Part shown: piece by piece, positions 1 through 9,510 of the stretch
Numbering within the stretch: the stretch's first letter is position 1
Layout: the number at the start of each line of letters is the position of its first letter
Notes under the pieces: generated by a model
Told to the model about the DNA's origin: nothing
Database searches by the model: none
What the model saw: only the letters and a program-made list of their open reading frames with translations
DNA from: Lishizhenia sp.
GTDB taxonomy: Bacteria > Bacteroidota > Bacteroidia > Flavobacteriales_D > Crocinitomicaceae
NCBI GenBank assembly: GCA_007117055.1
Contig: SKHH01000282.1
Coordinates: 1-35,058, forward strand
DNA length: 35,058 bases
Reading direction: 5' to 3'
Program-made: the position numbers and the translations under genes

Positions 1-525
1 AGCCAATAGTAAGGCTTTATTTATAATGCTTTTTGTGAGCACCCCCTTATTATAGTCTTCAAAAATTATTGCGTCAACTCCTTTGGCTATTTCTTTTTCA
101 AGATGCTTTAGTAATGCTTCTTCCTCTGGTTGGGAAATGTCATTCGTCTGTTCTTCATCCACACGTAATAATTGTTGGTTATTTCCGATTACACGTGTTT
201 TTATAGTTGTTTTACGTTGCTTAGATCGAACGATACTATCGGTTTGAACTCCTGTTTCTTCTAGTAACTCTATCACCTTGTCACCAGGCGAGTCTTTGCC
301 AATAACAGAACAAACAGATACAGAGGCTGATAGACTAATGAGGTTTAAAGCTACGTTGGCAGCTCCACCTAATCGCTCTTCTCGAGAACTAAAACTTACA
401 ATTGGAACGGGAGCCTCAGGACTTATGCGATTTACTTTACCTTCGAGGTACGCATCAATCATAAGGTCACCAATTACAATTATTTTTTGTTTCGAGAAGT
501 TTTCGAAAAGAGCGTTTACGTCCAT
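1..525 (-). CDS. PfkB-family kinase, probable D-glycero-beta-D-manno-heptose-7-phosphate kinase (HldE/RfaE1-like), N-terminal part, truncated by the window edge
   Basis: Not in the ORF track because it is open at the edge. The reverse complement from the ATG at 525 reads MDVNALFENFSKQKIIVIGDLMIDAYLEGKVNRISPEAPVPIVSFSSREERLGGAANVALNL..., typical of the RfaE1 PfkB kinase N-terminus (GDLMID, RISPEAPVP, GGAANVA). Confidence 0.88.
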   Translation of the reverse strand, partial: MDVNALFENFSKQKIIVIGDLMIDAYLEGKVNRISPEAPVPIVSFSSREERLGGAANVALNLISLSASVSVCSVIGKDSPGDKVIELLEETGVQTDSIVRSKQRKTTIKTRVIGNNQQLLRVDEEQTNDISQPEEEALLKHLEKEIAKGVDAIIFEDYNKGVLTKSIINKALLLA

Positions 526-528
526 AAT

Positions 529-1722
529 TTAATTGAGTTTTTTTAGTGCTTTGGCAATGCGGTTCATTGCTTTTGTAAGTGTCTCCTCGTCTGTAGCGTA
601 AGAAATACGAATACAATTAGGATCTCCAAAAGCATCACCTGTTACTAGAGCTACCAAAGCTTCCTCTAATAGATACATGCTCAAATCATTCGCATCTTTA
701 ATTACATTACCATTGAATGATTTTCCGAAGAAAGAAGAAACATCTGGGAAGAAATAAAAAGCTCCTTCAGGTTCGTTTACTAATACGCCATCCATTTCTT
801 GCAATGCTTTTAACACTAATGCTCTTCTGCTTTTAAATGCAGCAAGCATGTCTTTTAGGAAATCAGGATCTTTTTTTAGTGCAGCAATAGATGCTCTCTG
901 AGTTATGGAACAGGTACCACTTGTAAACTGACCTTGAATTTTAGAACAGGCTGCGGCAATTTCTTTTGGAGCACCGATATATCCCAAACGCCAACCGGTC
1001 ATTGCCCAAGCCTTGGACATACCATTAATGGTAACGACTTGGTCAAACACCTCAGGGAATTGAGCTAAACTTTCATGCTTTCCAACAAAGTTAATGTGCT
1101 CATAAATTTCGTCTGAAATAACAGTGATGTTTTTATATTTAGAAATTACTTTTGCCAGAGATTGTAGTTCTTCCTTGCTGTATACAGAACCTGTTGGATT
1201 ACAGGGTGTAGAAAAAATGATCATTTTAATTGAATCATCTAAGCTGTTTTCCAACTGTTCTCCAGTTAATTTAAAGTCAGAGTGAATATCAGCGTTAACA
1301 ACCACAGGAATTCCACCCGCTACTTTTACGATTTCGATGTAAGAAACCCAATATGGAGCAGGAATTAATACTTTGTCCCCAGGATTAATAAGACTCATTA
1401 CGACATTAGCAATGGATTGCTTAGCACCTGTTGAAACCACGATTTGATCTTTGCTGTATTTTAAACCATTATCACGTTCGAACTTTGCACAAATTGCCTC
1501 ACGTAAATCATCGTAACCAGGAACCGGAGTGTAAGTAGTGTAATTTTGCTCCATTCCTTCAATTGCAGCTTTTTTAATGAATTCAGGAGTGTGAAAATCG
1601 GGTTCTCCCAAACTCAAAGAAATAACATCTTTCCCTTCTGCTTTTAATTCTCTACTTTTTCTAGACATAGCAATAGTAGCCGACTCCTCCATTGCTTGCA
1701 ATCTTTCAGATAATTCAATCAT
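529..1722 (-). CDS. aspC: Pyridoxal-phosphate aminotransferase, aspartate aminotransferase type (class I/II)
   Basis: 397-aa ORF; SLGEPDFHTPEFIKKAA, STPCNPTGSVYS, SDEIYEH, NGMSKAWAMTGWRLGY (PLP lysine region) and RISYATDEE. Confidence 0.93.
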   Translation of the reverse strand: MIELSERLQAMEESATIAMSRKSRELKAEGKDVISLSLGEPDFHTPEFIKKAAIEGMEQNYTTYTPVPGYDDLREAICAKFERDNGLKYSKDQIVVSTGAKQSIANVVMSLINPGDKVLIPAPYWVSYIEIVKVAGGIPVVVNADIHSDFKLTGEQLENSLDDSIKMIIFSTPCNPTGSVYSKEELQSLAKVISKYKNITVISDEIYEHINFVGKHESLAQFPEVFDQVVTINGMSKAWAMTGWRLGYIGAPKEIAAACSKIQGQFTSGTCSITQRASIAALKKDPDFLKDMLAAFKSRRALVLKALQEMDGVLVNEPEGAFYFFPDVSSFFGKSFNGNVIKDANDLSMYLLEEALVALVTGDAFGDPNCIRISYATDEETLTKAMNRIAKALKKLN

Positions 1723-1995
1723 ATCAGTTCTTCATTATTTTTGACAAAAATACTTTTTTAAGTCTAAATAATAGATATGTATGAAATAAACTAAAACAGA
1801 TTTTGTGAGGTAAACGAACCATTATTGTACTGAATGATTAGATACCTCTCATATCATTTCAAGTAACAACTGCAAAAAAAATGTTTTTTTTAGAGTACTG
1901 GTTAAACTAAATTATAATTAGGTTCAACTTTAAAAATATAGCCTAAAAACAATTGCTTAATAGCCTCCAGCGAAGGCGATAAAAACATACGTAAA

Positions 1996-3165
1996 TTAAA
2001 GTTGATTTAATTCCGAAAATAAGCAGATTTTCATTCGAACAACTCGTTTTACAGAAGCTTCTATTTCGTTTTTGATTTCTTCGGATGTTGTGTAAGCTTC
2101 TAGCAGTTCAGCGTGTGCTTTTCTTGCATCAAGAGGCATGAGTAAAATGTCACAACCTGCCGAAATAGCTAACGTGTTTGCGTTTTGTACATTTCGAACA
2201 CCCCCCATGTTTAATGCGTCTGTAATGATTAGTCCTTCAAAATTTAGGCCGTCTCTTAATAAATCGGTTACTATTTTTCTACTGGTCGTAGCGGGAAGGT
2301 TATTTGTAGAGAAGTTAGGGTTGTTTTTTACGGCTATATGAGCAATCATAATACTTAAAACACCATTTTCTATTAGTTCGGGGTAATTCTTAATTTCTTT
2401 CATTTCTCCATCGATGTAAACAAGTTTTTCATGCGTATCACCAACTACATATCCATGACCTGGAAAGTGCTTTGCAGTGGCTATGATTTGGTGTTCTTGT
2501 GTTTTAGAAATAAATGCATTTGACCAAGGTACTACGTTTTCGGGTTGGTGTCCAAAGCTTCTCCACCCAACGGTTTTATTGGGAGACATATCTACTACTG
2601 GAGCAAAATTATAGTTTATTCCTATTTTATTTAATTCACTTGAGATAGTTGTTGCAACCTCTTCAACTTCTTGGATGTTTTGAAGTGTATTTGCTTTGGC
2701 TACTGTTTTTGTGTTATTTATTTTTCGATTGATTAAACTTGGTTCAGCATCGGCACTGTAGAGAAATGGTAAGCGTTGTTTTTCCGCGTTTAATATGTTA
2801 TATTCATAAATCCAATTTTTAAATTCTTCTTTGGTACCGTTTAACATTAAAATCCCTCCAATTAAGCCATCTTTAACTAACTCGTCAATTATCGCTTTTG
2901 ATTGTCCGTGTTTCCCCATTGCAGGCATAATGAGTTGAGCGATTTTCTCGGATGGACTCATGATGTTAAGATAGCTTTGTACCAAGTTGTCAAGTGTTGT
3001 GTCTGTTTTTAAGTAATCATCTAGAGTGAAAATTTTTGGTGTGACTCCTTCTGTGGTTTTATTTGTTTCTTCCGATTGTTTGGAAAGGAGTTGCTCGTTT
3101 TCTTGAGCTTGACAAGTGTAAAAGCTAAAAAATAGAATAAATGACGAGAGTTTAATTGGAGACAT
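1996..3165 (-). CDS. Glycoside hydrolase family 3 protein, NagZ-like beta-N-acetylhexosaminidase, exported
   Basis: 389-aa ORF with N-terminal signal sequence; NagZ-type AKHFPGHGYVVGDTHEKL and IITDALNMGGV motifs. Confidence 0.87.
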   Translation of the reverse strand: MSPIKLSSFILFFSFYTCQAQENEQLLSKQSEETNKTTEGVTPKIFTLDDYLKTDTTLDNLVQSYLNIMSPSEKIAQLIMPAMGKHGQSKAIIDELVKDGLIGGILMLNGTKEEFKNWIYEYNILNAEKQRLPFLYSADAEPSLINRKINNTKTVAKANTLQNIQEVEEVATTISSELNKIGINYNFAPVVDMSPNKTVGWRSFGHQPENVVPWSNAFISKTQEHQIIATAKHFPGHGYVVGDTHEKLVYIDGEMKEIKNYPELIENGVLSIMIAHIAVKNNPNFSTNNLPATTSRKIVTDLLRDGLNFEGLIITDALNMGGVRNVQNANTLAISAGCDILLMPLDARKAHAELLEAYTTSEEIKNEIEASVKRVVRMKICLFSELNQL

Positions 3166-3168
3166 AAT

Positions 3169-3573
3169 TTAAAAAATAAAGTTGATGTTGATTTTCATTT
3201 CAGTAGATACACTTTGAGCTACGGGACACTTTTTAGCAGCGTTCTTTATACGTTGTTGGTCTTTTTCTGTCCAATTATTGCCGCGAAGATCAAGTTCAAT
3301 GTCTAAAGATCCAACTCTTCTTGGGTTGCTCAACATTGTTTTTTGTACTTCACCGTTTCCTTGAATGAATTGTAAATCATGTTGCTCGCAGAAAATCCCA
3401 ATAATGGTCATCATGCATGAAATGTAAGAAGCGGCAAGCATGTCTGTGGGTGAAAAATAAGATCCTTTGCCATTATTGTCAATTGGAGCGTCTGTTGTAA
3501 TTTTTTCTCCTGAATCTAAGTGTCTACAAGAGGTTCGTTTTTCTCCTAGATATGCTATTTGAATTTTTGTCAT
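3169..3573 (-). CDS. OsmC family protein
   Basis: ORF 3169-3615; the internal start at 3573 (MTKIQIAYLGEKRTSCRH...) looks more natural. SPTDMLAASYISCMMTIIGIFCEQHDL and KNAAKKCPVAQSVSTEMKININ match the OsmC/Ohr pattern. Confidence 0.85.
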   Translation of the reverse strand: MTKIQIAYLGEKRTSCRHLDSGEKITTDAPIDNNGKGSYFSPTDMLAASYISCMMTIIGIFCEQHDLQFIQGNGEVQKTMLSNPRRVGSLDIELDLRGNNWTEKDQQRIKNAAKKCPVAQSVSTEMKININFIF

Positions 3574-3678
3574 CTTCTTTCTTTTAAGTAATTTTGTAGC
3601 TTTATATGAGAACAAAGAACGTGATTTTTAATTTATCGTTCATTAGAATTCTTATTTTTATCTTTAAAAAAGAAAAAA

Positions 3679-4566
3679 ATGCAAATAGCTACAGAATATA
3701 AAGTTGAAAATAAAATAGAAAAAATTCGTAAGCCGAAATGGCTCCGTGTAAAGCTCCCAACTGGGGAGAACTATCGAAAAGTTCGAAAACTGGTAGACGA
3801 ACATAAACTGCATACAATATGTGAGAGCGGTAGTTGTCCAAATATGGGGGAATGTTGGGGAGCAGGTACTGCGACTTTCATGATTTTGGGTAATATTTGT
3901 ACAAGGTCTTGTGGTTTTTGTGCTGTTCAAACAGGAAGACCAGATGAGGTAGATGAGTTTGAACCAGGAAGGGTTGCTCACTCGGTGAAAACGATGGGGG
4001 TAAAACACGCTGTCATTACCTCTGTGGATAGAGATGATTTGTCTGATGGTGGAGCAAACATTTGGGCGCAAACAGTAAGAGCAATCCGCAAGCAATCTTC
4101 GGGGACAACATTAGAAACACTTTTGCCTGATTTTGCTGGTAAGTGGCAAAATCTTGAAATTGTGTTAGAGGAAGCTCCTGAAATAGTTTCGCATAATTTG
4201 GAAACTGTACGTAGATTAACCAAGCAGGTTAGAATTCAAGCAAAATATGATCGAAGTCTCGAAGCCTTGTTTCGCATAAAAAAAGCAGGTATGAGAACAA
4301 AATCGGGCATCATGTTAGGCTTGGGAGAATCTCATCAGGAAGTTGTTGAAACTATGGAAGATATGAGAAGTGTTGGTGTTGATATTGTTACTTTAGGTCA
4401 GTATTTGCAACCTACGCCAAAGCACCTTCCTGTGGCTGAGTTTGTAACTCCTGAACGTTTCGAAGAATACAAGCAATTAGGGTTAGAAATGGGTTTTAAA
4501 TATGTAGAAAGTGGACCGTTGGTACGTTCCTCTTATCATGCAGAAAAACACATTTTTGATATGTAG
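3679..4566 (+). CDS. lipA: Lipoyl synthase (radical SAM)
   Basis: 295-aa [16 protein letters not shown] auxiliary cluster motif, [10 protein letters not shown] radical SAM CxxxCxxC, and C-terminal [14 protein letters not shown]. Confidence 0.97.
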   Translation: MQIATEYKVENKIEKIRKPKWLRVKLPTGENYRKVRKLVDEHKLHTICESGSCPNMGECWGAGTATFMILGNICTRSCGFCAVQTGRPDEVDEFEPGRVAHSVKTMGVKHAVITSVDRDDLSDGGANIWAQTVRAIRKQSSGTTLETLLPDFAGKWQNLEIVLEEAPEIVSHNLETVRRLTKQVRIQAKYDRSLEALFRIKKAGMRTKSGIMLGLGESHQEVVETMEDMRSVGVDIVTLGQYLQPTPKHLPVAEFVTPERFEEYKQLGLEMGFKYVESGPLVRSSYHAEKHIFDM

Positions 4567-4709
4567 AAAATGGATGGATTGATTTTAATTAGTGTAATTT
4601 TTAGACAATCAATCAGTTAAATTAACACTTTAGTATATAGAAATCTTCAAGGTTATTACATATTAAGATTTTTTTGTAAATTGGCGCCTTGAAAATGTTA
4701 TGAAACCGT

Positions 4710-7700
4710 ATGAAAATAAATAAAATGAATCGAAGTAGATTAGTAATTGGTGTTTTAGGAGTAGCAGCTATGGCGACGTCGTTGTTGTTATTGAATACTT
4801 TTGGAACAGAGGCGGAGTCAAAGTACTCGAAGAATAGGGGGACGCTGGGGCAAACTCAGTCGTCGAATCATTATCAGGACTGGTTAGAGGCGAAGATGTT
4901 AGATGTAGAAACAGGGTTGCCTATTACTCCTGATCGTTTGCAGGATATACTACACGCGCATGCACTTCAACCAAAGTCTCTAGTAGTGGAATGGATGGAG
5001 CATGGACCAGATAATATTGGTGGTCGTACAAGAGCTGTTCATATTGATCGTTTGAATAACAATAGAATTTGGTCAGGAGGTGTTACAGGAGGTCTTTACA
5101 AATCAGAAAACAGAGCTAATCGTTGGTACAGAGTAGATAACTTCCCTGGTAATCAAATGATATCTTCGATATCTCAAGATGCTGCTGGAAACGTTTATGT
5201 CGCAACAGGTTCTTTACAGGAGGGAAGTAGCTGGACGGGCAATGGTTTATATGTTACACCAGACGCTGGAGAAACATGGGAACTTGTGCCGGGTACAGAG
5301 AACATGACTAGAATTAATAGAGTGATTGGGCATGAAAATTGGAATCACATTTACTTTACAACAAATTCTGGCTTTCCATTAAGAAAATATTCATACGGTG
5401 GTGAGATTGAAAATGTAAGTTCGTACGGTGGTCAAGGAGCAAGAACATTGGCGGTTTCAGATGACGGTGAAATAATTGTTTGTGGCGCGGGTAATCACAG
5501 AACGTTTGTTTCGAAAGACGCAGGGGAAACCTGGGAAGATAAATCTGGTAATGGTGAAGGTCAAATTGCAACAGGCGGAGTTGCTCGTATAGAATATGCT
5601 GTTTCTACAAAGAAATCAAACGGACACTATTCTATTTATGCTACAACTGTAAATGGAGGAGCCTCTAACAATCAAGGTCAGTGGATTTCTATTAATACTG
5701 GAGACAATTGGCATCAGCATACACCAGCAACAGGTCCAGGGATTGAAAATGGTGTGATTGACTTTAGAAATCAAGGTACTTGGAATAATGTAGCGACTTT
5801 TGATCCAACAGATCCTAAGCGAGTTATTGTAGGTGGGATTGATTTACATGAGTGGAGACAAGTAATCGACAATCCTCCATCTGGTGGTTGGAATAAAATT
5901 TCGTTATGGTTTGTAAATCCAACAAATCCACTTTATGTACATGCGGATAATCATGATTTGAAATGGGATAAAAACAATGTATTGTACATTGGAAATGACG
6001 GAGGGGTAAATAAGTCAGAAGATTTGGCTCAAACATTTTATCCAGCAAACAGAGGGTATAACATCGCACAGTTCTTCAAGATTGCATACGATCGTGAAGG
6101 TGCTGTTGTAGGAGGTACACAAGATAATGGTAGTTTGTATAATAACTACACGAATTCTACATTTAGAGAGTTTAGACAGGTTACTGGTGGGGATGGCTTC
6201 TCTGCAGCTATATCATTTTTTAATCCGAATCTGATCATCACAAGTAGTCAGTTTAACAATTTAAATCGCTCGGGTGATGGAGGGCAAACCTTTAACCCGT
6301 TAGTTCCAAGATGGCCAGCACAATACGCAGATCCTGGGACAGATGGTGCGCAGCATCCGTTTCATACGGAGTTTTATTTAGCTGAATACTATGATCCAAG
6401 TTCTGAGGATTCGGTACTTTTTGTGCCACAACAACGTTATGACGCTGGAGATGTTGTTCGAGTGCCAAGTTTGGCTACTGGAGATACGATCGATTACATC
6501 ACCCCGACAATAGTACGTTATTCTGACACGTTGTTATATGATCCGTCATTAACAAGAACGGAATATGTTGTAATAGATGAGCACTCAGGAATTTCTTACG
6601 ATTTAGGAATCTTTGATTTTGAACCTATGCCTTCAGCTTCTGGGAATTATCCTCCTGCTATTGGTGATTCTTTAATTGTTAATGGACCATTAGGCTTGGA
6701 TACTATAAAAGTCGCTTCTTTTGAAGGATATGACTTTTTCGTAGGTGTGGAAGAAGTATCAGGCGACTTGTTTGATATGGCGAGAGATACCATGTTGCTT
6801 GGTATTCCATGGGATACGCTTAAAGTAATGGATCCATTCCAATCGTGGTTCGTCGTTGCGACTACTGCTAATGGTGGGGAGTTGTGGGGAACGCGTGACG
6901 CTTTGCGTTTATCTATTTTAGAGCCAAAATGGGCAAGAATTGCGACTCAGTTAGGGGGTGCTGCACTTGACGTTGAGTTCAGTGAGGACCTAAACCACAT
7001 GTTTGTTTCTGGAGGGCCATTTAAGAGTTCAACGGAATTTAATAATTCAGGACCATTACATAGAATTGATGGTTTGGGAAGTGTGTATTCATCGGATCCT
7101 GACTTTATGACTAAAGTGGACACGAGAGATCAGTTTGGAGCAACGGCAACTACCAAAACACAAATTTCTAACTTGAATTTTGCAGGAATTGGTATTGATC
7201 CTAGAAATCCAGATATCTTAGTAGCAACTCAAGGGTTTAATGGAAGTGTGTACCGCTCTAATAATGCTACATCAGCAACACCTACATTTACTAATGTCGG
7301 TTCGCAAGGTGGTTTGGCTTTTTATGACGTTGTTGTAGATAGAGATGATCATGATATCTTATTCGCGGCAACAATTAACGGTGTAAGTCTTTCTGAGGAC
7401 GGAGGAGCTACATGGACGGATGTTTCTGATCCAAGTTTCGCTGGAACTCCTTGTTACCATATTGAACAGTCATGGAGAACTTGGGATGAAGGAAACAAAA
7501 GACCTGGAGCCATTTTCTTAGGAACCCATGGTCGTGGTATATTCTCAACTGATGCAGTATTAAATGTAGCGGAAAATGACAATGTGATTAAAGAAAAAGA
7601 AAAGAAAGAATCTTTTGTAAGCGTTTATCCAAATCCATCTAGAGATAATAGTACGTTAGTGATAGATGTTAAAAAGGAATCTTCAAATGTTTCTATTCTA

Positions 7701-7865
7701 TTCTTCAACCTTTCTGGTAGTGTAGTGAAGTCAATCAATAGAACGAATATGTACATGGGAAAAAATGAAATTTTCTTTAGTGCATCTGATTTACCGCAAG
7801 GAACTTATTTAATTCGAGTTCAGGCAGGTGATCAAATTGAAACAACTAAATACATTAAAATGTAA
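4710..7865 (+). CDS. Secreted BNR/VPS10-like beta-propeller protein with T9SS type A C-terminal sorting domain
   Basis: 1051-aa ORF; signal-like N-terminus, repeated DAGETWE/DGGATWTDVSDP Asp-box-like motifs, C-terminal VYPNPSRDNSTLVIDV...GTYLIRVQAGDQIETTKYIKM sorting tail. Confidence 0.88.
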   Translation: MKINKMNRSRLVIGVLGVAAMATSLLLLNTFGTEAESKYSKNRGTLGQTQSSNHYQDWLEAKMLDVETGLPITPDRLQDILHAHALQPKSLVVEWMEHGPDNIGGRTRAVHIDRLNNNRIWSGGVTGGLYKSENRANRWYRVDNFPGNQMISSISQDAAGNVYVATGSLQEGSSWTGNGLYVTPDAGETWELVPGTENMTRINRVIGHENWNHIYFTTNSGFPLRKYSYGGEIENVSSYGGQGARTLAVSDDGEIIVCGAGNHRTFVSKDAGETWEDKSGNGEGQIATGGVARIEYAVSTKKSNGHYSIYATTVNGGASNNQGQWISINTGDNWHQHTPATGPGIENGVIDFRNQGTWNNVATFDPTDPKRVIVGGIDLHEWRQVIDNPPSGGWNKISLWFVNPTNPLYVHADNHDLKWDKNNVLYIGNDGGVNKSEDLAQTFYPANRGYNIAQFFKIAYDREGAVVGGTQDNGSLYNNYTNSTFREFRQVTGGDGFSAAISFFNPNLIITSSQFNNLNRSGDGGQTFNPLVPRWPAQYADPGTDGAQHPFHTEFYLAEYYDPSSEDSVLFVPQQRYDAGDVVRVPSLATGDTIDYITPTIVRYSDTLLYDPSLTRTEYVVIDEHSGISYDLGIFDFEPMPSASGNYPPAIGDSLIVNGPLGLDTIKVASFEGYDFFVGVEEVSGDLFDMARDTMLLGIPWDTLKVMDPFQSWFVVATTANGGELWGTRDALRLSILEPKWARIATQLGGAALDVEFSEDLNHMFVSGGPFKSSTEFNNSGPLHRIDGLGSVYSSDPDFMTKVDTRDQFGATATTKTQISNLNFAGIGIDPRNPDILVATQGFNGSVYRSNNATSATPTFTNVGSQGGLAFYDVVVDRDDHDILFAATINGVSLSEDGGATWTDVSDPSFAGTPCYHIEQSWRTWDEGNKRPGAIFLGTHGRGIFSTDAVLNVAENDNVIKEKEKKESFVSVYPNPSRDNSTLVIDVKKESSNVSILFFNLSGSVVKSINRTNMYMGKNEIFFSASDLPQGTYLIRVQAGDQIETTKYIKM

Positions 7866-7886
7866 TACTATATTTTAAATAGGGAA

Positions 7887-7918
7887 CCCTCTACTGATTA
7901 ACAGTAGAGGGTTTTTCT
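7887..7918 (+). terminator. Rho-independent terminator
   Basis: Perfect 10-bp stem ccctctactg / cagtagaggg, 5-nt loop, followed by a T-rich run (tttttctttt). Confidence 0.9.
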
Positions 7919-7949
7919 TTTCTTTTTATATAAACTAAAATCGAATATT

Positions 7950-8357
7950 ATGTCGACAAAAATTAGCTTGAAAGAAGCCTTAAATACTGTAGCTGAATTC
8001 CACGATGCTTTTGGTGTTCAAAATAATTATCAGCCAATCGCTCAAATTGGTGAGGATCAAATTCAATTGAGACATGACTTGATGAAAGAGGAAAATGAAG
8101 AGTACCTCATAGCAGCAAAAGAGAATGACTTAGTTGAAATCGCCGATGCATTGGGTGATCAACTTTATATTTTGTGTGGTACAATCGTAAAGCATGGACT
8201 ACAAGATAGGATTGGAGAAATTTTTAAGGAGATTCACGCATCAAACATGAGTAAATTAGGTGAAGATGGAAAGCCAATTTACCGAGAGGATGGGAAAGTG
8301 TTAAAAGGACCAAATTATTTTAGACCTAATATTGCCAAATATCTTGATGACAAATAA
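7950..8357 (+). CDS. MazG-like / phosphoribosyl-ATP pyrophosphohydrolase-superfamily NTP pyrophosphohydrolase
   Basis: 135-aa ORF; all-alpha NTP-PPase metal-binding pattern EENEEY...EIADALGDQLYILCGT. Confidence 0.75.
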   Translation: MSTKISLKEALNTVAEFHDAFGVQNNYQPIAQIGEDQIQLRHDLMKEENEEYLIAAKENDLVEIADALGDQLYILCGTIVKHGLQDRIGEIFKEIHASNMSKLGEDGKPIYREDGKVLKGPNYFRPNIAKYLDDK

Positions 8358-8787
8358 TTCGGCTGGACAAACTTTAATTCGTGTTTATGGTGTGTGCATA
8401 AAAGAACAAAAGCTTCTTTTGCTGCAGGAATCCATGAACGGAAAATCGTTTACTAAATTTCCTGGTGGAGGGCTTGAATACGGTGAAGGACTAAAGGATT
8501 GTTTGAAAAGAGAGTTTTTAGAAGAACTTGGATGGGCAGTGGAAGTCTATGAGTTGGTTTATGTCAATGATTTTTGTCAACCAAGTGCTTTTCATCAGGA
8601 TACCCAAATTATCAGTTTTTATTATCGTGTAGTTATATTAGAAGAGCTCGATGCTGCTACTGTGCGGGATAAAAACGAAACACCAACTTGGGTAAACCTG
8701 AATCAATTGACAAGTCAGTCGGTGGATTTTCCAATCGATAAAACAGTGGTCGAAAAATTAATGAAGGAAATGAAACTAAATGGCTAG
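8347..8787 (+). CDS. NUDIX hydrolase
   Basis: ORF 8332-8787, start at ATG 8347 preferred (MTNNSAGQTLIRVYG). Nudix box GGLEYGEGLKDCLKREFLEELGW fits Gx5Ex7REuxEExGu. Confidence 0.9.
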   Translation: MTNNSAGQTLIRVYGVCIKEQKLLLLQESMNGKSFTKFPGGGLEYGEGLKDCLKREFLEELGWAVEVYELVYVNDFCQPSAFHQDTQIISFYYRVVILEELDAATVRDKNETPTWVNLNQLTSQSVDFPIDKTVVEKLMKEMKLNG

Positions 8788-8803
8788 TTATTCCAAATTT
8801 TGC

Positions 8804-9370
8804 TTAACCCAGGCGCTTTTGAACATAGGTGTTTACCCTATTAAAGAATTGTACAGGGGTGTATGTTCTCCAATTTATATCTTCTAGTTCGCCTCCCAAT
8901 ACAAAAAATTGATCGAGGTGGATTTCTTTAAATTCAGCGATGACATGCTCATGAAAATTAAGTAAAGCAATATAACCGTCTTCTAATTCGTCAAACCACT
9001 CCTCATAATAACAGTCATCTGAGTAATGAAAATTCAAAACGTTTTCACCGATTAAAATATACTTATCTATGCCCTCATGAAGTAAATGCTCAATGATGTC
9101 TCTTTTTAATGTCATGATATCGTTGTTTATGGCGTCATTCCATTCTCCGATCAATTCAATAACAACGACGCCTTCCTCATAATCCGCAAAAAGAATTTTC
9201 ATGAACAAGGTAGGAGAACCAAAGTTGTCCCACTGAGGATGTATTACATAGTTATATACATGATCTGAAAATTCAAATTCCGAATATTCACGATTGTAGA
9301 ACGGTGAACGCTCATCTTCTGAGGCGATGTAATAATCTCTCCAGTTATAATAGGGTTCTAAATCATGCAT
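8804..9370 (-). CDS. Conserved hypothetical acidic protein
   Basis: 188-aa ORF with no recognised motif; rich in D/E and aromatic residues. Spans the whole interval between flanking genes, with no competing ORF. Confidence 0.7.
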   Translation of the reverse strand: MHDLEPYYNWRDYYIASEDERSPFYNREYSEFEFSDHVYNYVIHPQWDNFGSPTLFMKILFADYEEGVVVIELIGEWNDAINNDIMTLKRDIIEHLLHEGIDKYILIGENVLNFHYSDDCYYEEWFDELEDGYIALLNFHEHVIAEFKEIHLDQFFVLGGELEDINWRTYTPVQFFNRVNTYVQKRLG

Positions 9371-9510
9371 GATGCGAATGTAGATTTATTCTTTGAATTT
9401 TGAGTGAAAATCTTAATCGTTTTGTAATTTTGGGTACAATTAATTATGCTTCTAATAATGTTGGATTACTTTTTGTTATTCTACGTTTCAAGAGCTTAAA
9501 AAAGTAGGTT

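Noticed and set aside
278-532. 84-aa plus-strand ORF
   Set aside because: Antisense to the HldE-like kinase N-terminus.
1874-1891. A8-TG-T8 homopolymer palindrome
   Set aside because: Low-complexity AT-rich intergenic sequence; no supporting structure.
3664-4095. 143-aa minus-strand ORF
   Set aside because: Antisense to lipA, no recognisable motif, composition of a shadow ORF.
4577-4614. gattgatt...aatcaatc inverted repeat downstream of lipA
   Set aside because: 8-bp AT-rich stem with a 22-nt loop and no T-tract; likely chance in AT-rich spacer.
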